From Buxus sempervirens (lineage: Eukaryota > Streptophyta > Magnoliopsida > Buxales > Buxaceae), in the NCBI GenBank assembly GCA_947561395.2, contig OX387190.1, forward strand, positions 17,044,858 to 17,108,857: a stretch of 64,000 nt of DNA. The letters run 5' to 3'. The notes under the pieces are model-generated. The model made no database searches. It was given only the letters and a program-made list of their open reading frames with translations, and was not told the origin of the DNA. Below, piece after piece: positions 44,693 to 54,575 of the stretch. The position numbers were made by a program, and so were the translations under genes. The first letter of the stretch is position 1; every line of letters starts with the position of its first letter.

Positions 44693-46889
44693 AACAAGAT
44701 CTAAACCTAGGAAATAAATTCTTAGGTGGGTAGTGGGATTGAGTGCACGTTAGATAAAAGCATGTTATTTAGGATGAGAGACTTTAATTTTATTTGCATG
44801 TTGTGAACACTATGGTCTGATAATATTCTTGTGCTATTGATGTTATTGTTATTATTGGATGCTATATTATTGACCTAATTAAATTGAAAGGTTGCAATAT
44901 TAACCTGTGAGTATAAACAAATAAATTCTTACATAAGAAAAATAAATAGGAAAAAAAATTTGAAGTAGGTAAAAATTTAACAAAAATGATCTGATATATA
45001 TATCTGTAAGATGAACCAGTACAAAGCTTGGTATACAACTGAAAGACTAATAAAAGACCTATAGACTAAATACAATCAAAATAACCAAAAAGTGTATACA
45101 CATTTGTCCCAAAGTGAGAAAGAAACAAATAGAAAATACAAGACTCTAAACAAGAAAGATAAATTCAGCTAGATGGTCCAGCACCGTCTCCTCTATGTCC
45201 AACACCTATCTCCTATGCTAGTGTCCCCATCTCCAGTCCTAGTAGCTCCATCATCATCATCACCATCTCCTCCCTGACCTCGATCACCAGTAGCATCATC
45301 TCCAGCCTCATCATCAGCCTCCCCATCATCTCTAGACAAAGACCAGATACTAGAAGAAAAATAAAGAAAAGAGACAAGAAACCACAAAATAAACAAATAG
45401 AAAGTTAGTAAGTAAGCATGTATATAGTCCTATATAACCAACAAAAATTTAAAGAAATCAAACCAGGGTAAAAAGTGTGTAATAATGGACTAGAAAAGTG
45501 CTAAAACAAGTTTTAAATCGAAATCATTTGAAAGAAATTGAAAAGGGAACAAAATCTACAAAAATAGGCCGAGTGCTCAGGAGCACTCAGGTCGATAAGG
45601 TCGGCGGTTGTGTTTTGCCATAAACAAAAATTGGGATTTTCAAATAAAATGCAACACACGACCAAATCTTCGAGTAAAAACTAGTTCAAATCAACAGTAT
45701 AAGGTATCTAGAAAGTAAAGAAACCATTTTTAAGCAAATGCCCTAAAAATTTGAGCATCAATCGAAATCTTTTTAGAAATCTAGCCCTAGTCGTCAACAA
45801 ACAATGAAAGAACTAAATCTGTGCTACTGTAAAAGATGAGTAGAAGTGGAGAGGCATACATGTGAGTGGCGTTTGTTGGAGGTAGTGATTGAATGAGATT
45901 GAAGAAGACGAACGCCTAGGAGAATAGGGTCAGCGAAGTTGAGCGTTAGCCTTAGGATTGTCTTAAGTGTGCATTTAAGAAAGCGTTATAAAACTAGCGC
46001 TAAGGAGCGCGTGAATTGGGTTTAAACCCCAGTCAGTCAGCGCCCATTTGGCCTGGGTGCTGAGCGCTCAGTCTTCTTTAGGTAGTAATAAAAAAAAATT
46101 TTACTTAGTTAATAGAAACAATAACAACTATATAGCAGACAAAAATCACTTATACTAGTTCGTAAAAATAATGTGTATACATTTGGATGTAGTTAAACTA
46201 TAAAGTAAAATAATTATAACTGAAAACCACTAAAAAATATGAATTATTAGAGATTACAGGAAATTTAAAAATTTTACCTAGAATAATAATCAAAGTTTAT
46301 ATAAGGATTTATTCAGAAATTTTGATCATTGCAACCCAACACTTTTGATCTATATATGCTGTCTCACAGATACCTGATTAGAACTAATTGACATATAAGA
46401 TAATATATTTGATTGTATATTTGTATCTGAGGTTGAATGTATAATTAAATTATTATTGTTGAATATTGTCTGTTGTTCGTTGAGCCAGTTGCATTAGGAC
46501 ATGCCCGAAGTGTGGTGAAGCAGTACGTAATGTGGAACTGTACTTGAGTGTGAATCCTTATGCAATATGGGTTATGTATTAGTACAAATAGGTGTGTGTA
46601 AATATGTATTGTGAATACAGTATTTTAAATACAAGTTAAGCTCGAAGGGATCCGTAATTTTCTTCTCAAGCTTGCATATAAGCGGATGCGTTTATATGTA
46701 CAGATTGACGATACGAAATTTGTAGAATTCTTCTACAGTATTTTTGAAGTTAAACTATTTTTTGAGAAATGGAATTGAAATGAGGAAAACTTTGAATTGT
46801 TTTGAATTGCTGGAATTTTGTTATGAAATATAAAATGAAGATGATTGTTTTTAAATTTCGAGGACGAAATTTTTGTTAGGCGGGTAGGA
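44693..46889 (+). other. Internal region of element E, non-coding
   Basis: No recognisable protein. At 45000-46090 the wording resembles a Tekay-type LTR in reverse orientation: a patch like that after the start of the minus-strand LTRs, a TC/CAT-rich repeat (45180-45330), and GC-rich inverted repeats including GAGTGCTC-AG-GAGCACTC at about 45591-45608 and AGCGC...GCGCT near 46040-46070. A minus-strand frame at 45193-45396 is an acidic low-complexity product of the CAT-rich patch. The last 30 bases form the polypurine-tract signature. Confidence 0.6.
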
Positions 46890-49800
46890 TATAAAACCCC
46901 GAATTTTGACCTAATAAATAAATAAATAATAAATAAAAGAAAATATGAGTTAAGTCCTAGTTAAAATAAAAAGTGAGGATTTAGAGGATAATTAATTCGA
47001 ATAAGTCATAAGTTGTAAATAAAGAAAGAATTTTAATGAAATTAGCCTAAAAGAGTAAAAAGGGTACTTTGGTAATTTTCAGAAAAGAGTAATTAATAAA
47101 TAAATTATTAAATAATAGCTAGAATTTGAAAATAGAAGAAAATAATTTATTTAGACAAGTTAGAAATTTAAAGAAAGTAATAAAAGCCTAAATGAGGAAA
47201 AAGGGTAGTTAGGAGATTTCAAGTCTTAATTGGGAGAAAAATAACTTAATTTAGGTTTTCGGTAATGTTTAGTATTTAAGTGAATGTTATGCACGAAAAT
47301 AAGTGTAAGGAGGAGTTTAAATAAAAAGAGATTTGATTTGTAATGTTTAAATTGAAAAATAGAAGATGAAGAAAAAGTAGGAATTAAATTAGAAGGTGTT
47401 AGACTTTAACTAGACCTTGGTTAGGTTAGCCAAAATAAAAGGAGCCTATTAGGGTTGGTTTAGGACTTCTAAAGCCTAGTATAAAAAAGAGATTAAGGTT
47501 AGACAAGAGAGAATTTTCGTGGGTTTCATATTGAGAGAAAAGAGGGAGAGAAAGGAAGAAGGCCGCTCATGAACATGTCTGACCAGCCATCCTCAAAACA
47601 TGATTGGGAAAAATCCGTACGGTGGATCGCCTTCAAATTTGGAGGTTTTGTTCATGACTGATAGAACTACAATATGAACGGTGGAGATTGGAATTGGAGA
47701 ACTCTAGCGTGGTGCGTTTGGAAGCAAAAGTCAGGTCCAGAATTAGAAGCTTCAATGGAAGAAGGATTTTAGCGTATAAGGCAAGTAGTAACCCTTGAAA
47801 ATTGGAGGAATTGCATGGTTTTGATTTCTGTGATTTATTATGGTTTATTTTGATTAGCCGGAAAGGATTTTGCAAGGGATCGTATGGTTTATATTTTAGA
47901 GTTTTGTGTTTTTGAAGGATTTGCTAAAGTAATGAATAAATCTTGGTTTGATCATGTAAATATGCATGGGATGTTTTTTTAATTGATGCAAATTAATCTA
48001 GAGGGCTTTAGATATGATTTAGAATGTTAAGGGACAATTTAGACCAATGGAACTCAAAGCAAAAGCCTAAAAATCCGAAATTGGAAAATCTGGAAATTTT
48101 AACTAAAAATTTGTACGAGCACCTCGGACCACCCAGGATCACCTAGACAGCAGAGGTAGGCGCTCTATGCAGTAAATTCAGATTTATGGTATGTTTCTAA
48201 TCCAAATAAATTTCTAATAATTTTTCTAGTATGTTAACTATTCCAACATCTTTATAAAGGCCTAATTGAAGTATGGAAATTATAAAAATTAAATTTGATA
48301 AACATCCAAATAATTAAAGTCTTAATGGTAGGATAGTGTATGTAAAAGACTAAATGATGGGGAATAATGATAGGACAAATACTAACTAGTAATTATGAAT
48401 TAAAATCATCTTCTAAACTATAATTTAGGTCTGTAGAATATGCGGGAAATTATAAATACAGAAAATTGAATTAAATACTATCTTAGGTATTAATATGAGA
48501 ACTTGGATTATATAATAAGGGGATTTATAAGGAAAACTTTAAGCAAGACTTGAAATACTTTGGTTTGTGCTTTAAATATGAATATTGATTTTCTGGAAAT
48601 TACATTAATTCTGATTTCAGTGGAACTTATGTTCAGGAGTTTTATTTGGACTGTGGATTAAATGTCATGATGGCAATAAGAGATTTGTACCATCTGCGGA
48701 TGAGATATGAGACCACCTGCGGGTGAGATATGTAACTCCTCTAGGAGAGATCTCCTGTTGGGGGAGATGTAATCCTGATTGGATTGCATCCCACAGGGGA
48801 GATATGTGACCACCTACGGGTGAGATGAGACCTCCTGTTGGGGGAGATGTAATCCTGATTGGATTGCATCCCACAGGGGAGATATGTGACCACCTGCGGG
48901 TGAGATGAGACCTCCTGTTGGGGGAGATGTAATCCTGATTGGATTGCATTCCACAGGGGAGATATGTGACCACCTGCGGGTTAGATGAGACCTCCTGTTG
49001 GGGGAGATGTAATCCTGATTGGATTGCATCCCACAGGGGAGATATGTGTGCTCCTGCGGGAGAGATGTGACCTTGTGGGGGAGATGTAATCATGATGTGA
49101 TTGCATCCTACAAGGGAGATATGTGATTACCACTTGCGGGTGAGATGTGTAACTCCTGCGGGAGAGACCTCTTATGGGGGAGATGTAATCATGATGTGAT
49201 TGCATCCCACAAAGGAGATGTGTGTGTTACCACTGGCGGGTGAGATGTGTTAGCTCCTGTGGGAGGAACCTCATGTAGGGGAGATGTGAATACTACGTGT
49301 TTGCATCCTACATGGGAGAATGTTACTATCGGATTTGTGAGATGGACCATTAATTATGAATACATGTTTTATCGTTAATCTTCGGATTTATCTATCAATA
49401 ACATCTTTTTACTGGTATTTACGAATGATTGCATATCCTATTGCTTTATTTGGAATTGGCCATGTTGATTTGAATTCATCGCCTTATCGTTGATTAATCG
49501 TATACCTCATGACTATTTGCCTAAATGAGACTATTTACTTGCATGCACCTACTACTTGCTGATATGTAAATCTCACTCCGTTTTCCCTTATTTTTCAGGT
49601 TGCTTGGAGAGATCGCGAAGATGGGGTTTTAACTTGATGGGTAGAATTATAATTGGTATTAATGGCACATGTTGATTAGATAAACTTTATTGTAAACAGA
49701 ATTGAATATATTGATTAAAGAATTGTTTTTTATTTGCCACCAGAACTCTGATGTAATTAATTAGTAAAGTTTAAAATTATTGTGAATCTTAGTTGGTATC

Positions 49801-49921
49801 TGACCCCAGCTTCGTGGTAACAGCTCGAGTTTGGTTGTTGAACCGACCTTGGGTTGTTACAGTAGCGAATCGGGTTCGGGTTGGTTGCCAGTTTGCACTG
49901 ACCCGGGTTCGGGGCGTTACA
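46890..49921 (+). repeat. 3' LTR of element E (3032 bp)
   Basis: Begins TATAAAACCCCG (TG changed to TA) and ends TTCGGGGCGTTACA. It differs from the 5' LTR by scattered substitutions and by one extra 80-bp unit in the array, which accounts for most of the length difference of 75 bp. Confidence 0.93.
48695..49315 (+). repeat. Array of 80-bp hairpin units in the 3' LTR of E
   Basis: Four near-identical 80-bp units (CTCCTGTTG ending near 48760, 48840, 48920, 49000) against three in the 5' LTR, followed by the same diverged units. Hairpins are as in the 5' copy; a new small one, CTCC-TCTA-GGAG, occurs near 48737-48748. Confidence 0.92.
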
Positions 49922-49926
49922 CCACA

Positions 49927-51800
49927 TGGCAGCCACATGTACGCCATGGTGGTTGTCATGTAACCAATGATAAATTAAAAATTCTGGGGTTCTTTTAGTA
50001 AATAAGTAAGTTTCCTAATGGGGTTTGTTATGCAAATAAATAAAAAATTGAATAAGAAAGTTAATAAAAGTTTTAAGATTAAAAGAAAATTAAAAAAATA
50101 TAAACAAAGAGAAATCTGTTGAACGAATTGGTCCAACTCATATTCTCTTGAGATATTGAGACTAAGCTTAAGAAAAATATAAGCCTAATAAAAATATGGC
50201 ACAAAATAGACTTTGACCAAACCTAAATAAATGATGGTGTTTAAGAGAGGAAGAGGAAGAGTTAGAGCTTTAGGAGAGGAAGAGGAAGAGTTAGGGGTTT
50301 AGGTATTTAAGAGAGGAAGAGGAGGAGTTAGGGGTTTAAGAGAGGAAGAGGAGGAGTTAGAGGTTTAGGAGAGGAAGAGGAAATGTTAGAGGTTAAGAAG
50401 TTGAAGGGGTGGGAATTATCTATAAAAGGCTTGAAGTTGGGAGCAAAAGGAGGAGGATCTAAAGAAGAAAGTTCTTAAGAAAAAGCAAAGAAGGAAGTGA
50501 GAAAAAGAGGTAGAAGGAGGTTGTGCAAGAGAAAGGGGGGAACATCTGGAATTGAGCACATCAGTTTCCGGGAAATCAACTCCATACCAAGTTTTTTCAT
50601 TATTTTTTTTATTGATTCTTTAATCAAATATTTTTGTATGTTGTTAGATTGTCAAATGAAAATAATACAAAGCATGTCACTATTATGGCCGAATATGAAT
50701 TTTTCAGTGTTGTTAAATTGACAAATGAAAGTATACAAAGCATGTCTCTTATCCGGCCGAATATGTTGAACGAATGGATATGTGGGTTGAATTTTGAGAA
50801 TTTGATAAACTAGGATGCCTAATTTGTTATTCTCAAAAGTTAAAGGATTTAAAAAGAACTTATCTTATTTCATATTTTAGTCCTTCTTTAAAACCCTTTT
50901 AATAACTCTAGTTTTCATTTGTTATTTCCTTAATTTTTTTTCTTAATTTCCTTCTAGATAATATACTTAACTAACATGCTTAATTTTTCTTAATTTCTTA
51001 ATTATTTTTAGATAATATGCTTAATTAACATACTTAATTATAATAATCAAATTTATTATTCTTTTCTTAATTTTTTAAATAATATGCCTAACATATTTTT
51101 TTTTCTTGATTATTTTTTAGATCATATGCTTAAACATTTGTCACTTTTATAACCTCTCCTTGCCTCCAAATCCTTGGAAATAAGAGTAAAAAAAATATGG
51201 AAAATAAAGTGTAATTTTCAATGACCAAATATGATTAAGTTTTTTTACCCATGCTTTGTGTAAATAAATAATCATAAGAAAAAAAAGGAAAAAACATAAG
51301 AAAACAAAAAAAAATAAAAGATTAAATGATGTGGCTAGGTTAAATAAAAAATAAAAATAAAAATAATTAATTAATTAATTAATTTTTAAATAACCAAGTA
51401 CATTGCCCCATGTTGAAATATTTGGTTTAGATTTCTTTATTTTGGATTTTTCATATATGTATTATATTTTGTATAGGATGTAGCATAGCAATCTCCATTC
51501 CTCTAATGTTTGTACACATGTGATCATAAAAAAAATAAATTAAAAATATATAAAAGATAAAAGATAAAATAATTAAATAATAGTAAATCAGCCCAAATAT
51601 TATCCAACTAATTTAAGGGAACCCGCTTCGGTGGGGCAACCCAGGGTGTTCAAGGACTTCCCTGGGTTGTAATCAGGTCACTTATTCGGAATCACTGGTA
51701 TAGACCGAAAATCAACAAGGTGTCTACCTGCACCATTTCAGGTAGTGGCGACTCCATAAAACATGTAACACACTTTTTCAGTACGCCCGAGGGGTGCACA
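49927..51800 (+). repeat. 3' LTR of element C, right part
   Basis: Continues the LTR after element E, matching 26829-28725 along its length with scattered differences and small indels, and ends GGGGTGCACA, followed by the TSD TAGGT. TATAAAAG lies at 50421-50428. Confidence 0.92.
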
Positions 51801-51805
51801 TAGGT

Positions 51806-52662
51806 TTCTAACTTGATACTGGATAAAAAAGTGTCTTTATCAATATTGATAGAAGGTAATGATACTTTTATGAAAATGTGGGCCATAACTCATGGCAAAT
51901 ATCCAAATTATTAGAATCAATTGTAACATGCAACGCACGTTGTCCATACCTAGTATATGTAAATATGGTTAGGGTCTAGTTCAATTCTATGAGATTAGAA
52001 TGGACCTAGCTTTAGATTGGTTACATCATGGTTTGCCCTTGGAACTATATCATAATTAATTCAATAAATTTCTGCTCCTTTAAATTAGGACTATCAAAAT
52101 AGTTAGTCTTCCTATGCTCAAGATTCCTTGAGGAAAGATTGTGAAAGTTGCTTTGAGGTTGGTTGAAATATTAAAAACCTTTTCAGTAAATCTAAAAACT
52201 AAGGCGCATTCCTTACCCTTAAGTGGCATTTCTTAAATTTTGAAATCTTTCAGCTAATGGCCAAACATCATTGTTTATCTTCTTATCAAACCAAATACAC
52301 TATGTGTTGAGCATTTTAATGGTAAGTTGATCTTTTGATTTACAATTGAAATTTATATTACTCCTTTTATGGAACATGTATATTCTTCTGGAAGTTCCCT
52401 TTTTGTCAGCATTTATGTCTCTTATTTAGTGTTTCCATCAATGTTAGGCTTAAGAGAAACTTGTGGTTTCTTATTGGTTGTCAATTCCCCTATAGACTAC
52501 CTTCATTTTGGACCTTTTCAGAACCCTTTGCCAATTCTAAGGTTAATGACCACTTCAGGATATCATTTAAGCGGGAGTGGCCCAGTACTACTCCCGCTTA
52601 AAGATGAAGTTTGTTGACATGAATCTGTATATCCCTCTTATAACCCCATATATTCCCTAACT
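51806..52662. other. Low-copy-looking sequence right of element C
   Basis: No LTR, LINE or known gene recognised. It contains an open frame of 82 codons at 52369-52617 (plus) with no recognisable domain and a perfect 13-bp inverted repeat near its end. It may be the original non-mobile DNA of this locus or an unrecognised element. Confidence 0.5.
52566..52602. repeat. Perfect 13-bp inverted repeat, 11-nt loop
   Basis: Arms TTTAAGCGGGAGT and ACTCCCGCTTAAA around GGCCCAGTACT. It lies 60 bases before the tandem duplication and has no visible relation to a transposon end. Confidence 0.92.
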
Positions 52663-53141
52663 TTGTATCCAATCATCACCATTCTATTATTTGATCTTGG
52701 GTTACCTTTTATTGATTCAGCTTAACTATGGAACCAAATGGTAACAATGGCCTTAATGATGAAAATCTAATAAACTAGCTTCTCGCACAGTATGCACAGC
52801 TCAAACAAGAAGTCAACATTATCTTAAAAACAATAAACATGCTCCTAGCTTTGAGAGTAATTCTCAAAAGACAAATGAGTATTAATGAGGATCTCAATGA
52901 TGCTTGTATCCAATCATCACCATTCTAGTATTTGATCTTGGGTTACCTTTTATTGATTCAGCTTAACTATGGAACCAAATGGCGACCTTGATGATGAAGA
53001 GCTAATCAACCAGCTTCTCGTAGAGCATGCACAGCTGAGACAAGAAGTCAACATTATCTTAGAAATAATAAACATGCTCCTAGCTTTGAGAGTAATTTTC
53101 AGAAGACAAATGAGAATTAAGGAGGATCTCAAAGCTGCTTT
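52663..53141 (+). repeat. Tandem duplication of a roughly 240-bp segment with a start codon
   Basis: Copy 1 52663-52903, copy 2 52904-53141. Both begin TTGTATCCAATCATCACC, run through TTGATTCAGCTTAACT and then ATGGAACCAAATGG. They differ by substitutions and small indels, so the duplication is not recent. Copy 2 is followed by about 40 more bases of the same frame and then LTR H1 at 53181. Confidence 0.92.
52728..52903 (+). pseudogene. First copy of small unknown coding segment, early stop
   Basis: ATG at 52728 opens a frame that hits TAG at 52776-52778 after 16 codons. Beyond the stop the same frame matches copy 2 (AQLKQEVNIILKTINMLLAL). Function unknown; the early stop suggests decay. Confidence 0.6.
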
Positions 53142-53180
53142 TAGGGTACTCATCAACAACTTAATTGATACCATACTAGG
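52969..53180 (+). pseudogene. Second copy of small unknown coding segment, truncated by an LTR
   Basis: Open from ATG at 52969 to the LTR boundary. The product is acidic at the start (MEPNGDLDDEELINQLL), then helix-forming and leucine/isoleucine-rich (VNIILEIINMLLALRVIF), then basic (RRQMRIKEDLK). This pattern suits a coiled coil or short amphipathic helix. The frame runs on into LTR sequence to 53256, so the original 3' end is lost beyond the insertion. I do not recognise the family; a host exon or the start of an unfamiliar retroelement protein are both possible. Confidence 0.5.
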
Positions 53181-53881
53181 TGTAACGCCCCGAATCCAAG
53201 TCAAAAAAAAAGAAAATTTTTTTTTTCAGATCAAGGCATTACTTAGTGATACATAACAAATCAGCTCAAAGGATAAAGAATAAAAAAACTAAGAGAATAT
53301 CAAAGTACACTAAGATAATATCTTAATCATTAAAACCTCTAATTGCATTACATCAATACTCAAGAAAAAAGGGTAACTAATACTCTACTAAACAAAAGAG
53401 TCATAATATAATATCCTTGATTGAATCCTATAATAACCCTGGTTCTTCAACCTTCTATCAGTCGAGCCTGTAATGTCCTCTCCAATAATACTTGAAAAAC
53501 AAAACATTTGAAAACAAGAAATGAGATATTAAATCTCAACAAGTAGCAACATACATGAAAGAAAATAGTTTATATATATATATACTTTACAAACCTTTTA
53601 TGAGTTGCAAACAGAATCATAAGTGCCACTAAAACAAGAAGGCAATGCTGTATAAATCAAATCTAATAGTTTCTCAAATTAATACAAATAGTTTTTCCCA
53701 ACACAATTCATCATGCCAATCATATAATTTTACTATCTCTTTTCAAAACTGTTCCCATCAATACATGGCTAAACCGATCAATCTCTTCCTTTAAAAGGAA
53801 ACAAATCATTCATAATTAGTAATCAAATTTCACCCTCAGGTAGTAGCCTACTTCTACCGCAAGATGTAAATACATAGTATC
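53181..53881 (-). mobile_element. Tekay-type LTR (H1), first layer of the right-hand nest
   Basis: TGTAACGCCCCGAATCC marks the 3' end of a minus-strand Tekay-type LTR. Middle sequence (ATGAGATATTAAATCTCAAC, acceptor-like region) resembles the other LTRs loosely. It is cut at 53881 by the next LTR. Candidate TSD on this side is CTAGG (53176-53180); the partner lies outside the window or is lost. Confidence 0.75.
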
Positions 53882-54575
53882 TGTGCGCGCGTCCTGAGAA
53901 CGCTGCACCGCGGGGCGCACGGGAGTGCGTGCCTCCATTCTGGAAAATCGAGGTTTTGGAGTCGCCACTGCCTGATGGGGTGCAGGCAGACACCTGGATG
54001 CCTAGTTTTGTCTATTAGGCTGGTCTACGACTTGAGATTCTGTGGTAGGGTCTCGGTTACGGTCCGAGGAAGTCCGTAGACACCCCGGTCCGCCTCGTCA
54101 GGTGACGGGTCCCATAGTTTTCCTGGTTTGAGTCAACTCGGTTTGTCTACTCACCCAATTCCTAAGCCAAGACATGCACACTTTATTGAGCCTGGTGGGG
54201 ACCACCTGAGTGGTGTGGGTCCATTTATTTGATTTTATCTTGTTTTATTAAGTGATCTGGGTTTGATTGAGTGGGCCCCGTTGGAAGACCCATGGATCCC
54301 CTGGTGGGCTAAGATTAGCCCACATGTTCCCTTGTTGGGCTTCTACTTAACCCTAAAAAGCCCTTTGGGTTTAAGCCAATTTTGGTTCTTTTTATTTTGG
54401 GTTTCATCCAAAGCGTTTAAGTTAAGATTTACGCTTGGTGGGCTTGGATGGTCTGTGGGCCCATTTAGTGGGCCACACAGTGGTTGCCTTGATTGACTTA
54501 TTATTTTCGTTAAGTTCTTCTCCAGTTTGGGCTAGGAATGGGCTTGGGGCCCATGTCCTAGGCTTGGGCTTGAAA
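53882..54575 (-). mobile_element. Tat-type LTR (H2), second layer
   Basis: Starts TGTGCGCGCGTCC and follows 36734-37420 of the other minus-strand Tat LTR: GGAGTCGCCACT, CCTGATGGGGTGCAGGCAGA, GTCCGAGGAAGTCCGTAGAC and the GGGCC-rich patch. It stops at GGGCTTGAAA, exactly where a plus-strand LTR begins, so it is interrupted rather than decayed. Candidate left TSD is GTATC. Confidence 0.85.

Larger units (their letters stand above)
41720..49921 (+). mobile_element. Complete element E: long Tekay-type LTRs, no gag or pol (TSD CCACA)
   Basis: Flanked by CCACA at 41715-41719 and 49922-49926; the empty site is intact in the other LTR of element C (26824-26828). LTRs are 41720-44676 and 46890-49921, very similar by eye. 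A PBS follows the 5' LTR and a TTTCGAGGACGAAATTTTTG signature precedes the 3' LTR. The 2.2-kb inside has no gag, RT or integrase motif in any frame, so E is a large non-autonomous derivative that must have used Tekay-type proteins made elsewhere. Confidence 0.95.
26576..51800 (+). mobile_element. Non-autonomous Tat-type element C with nested insertions (TSD TAGGT)
   Basis: Flanked by TAGGT at 26571-26575 and 51801-51805. The 5' LTR is 26576-28725, the 3' LTR is 41467-41719 plus 49927-51800 (split by element E). PBS and polypurine tract are in place. The internal region has two gag-like units, a hairpin array and an A-rich 3' part, and was invaded by solo LTR D. No pol motif was found. Without its guests (D, E) it would be about 10.4 kb. 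Confidence 0.9.

Noticed and set aside
45193..45396. Acidic minus-strand ORF in element E
   Set aside because: Low-complexity D/G run from a CAT/CTC-rich patch.
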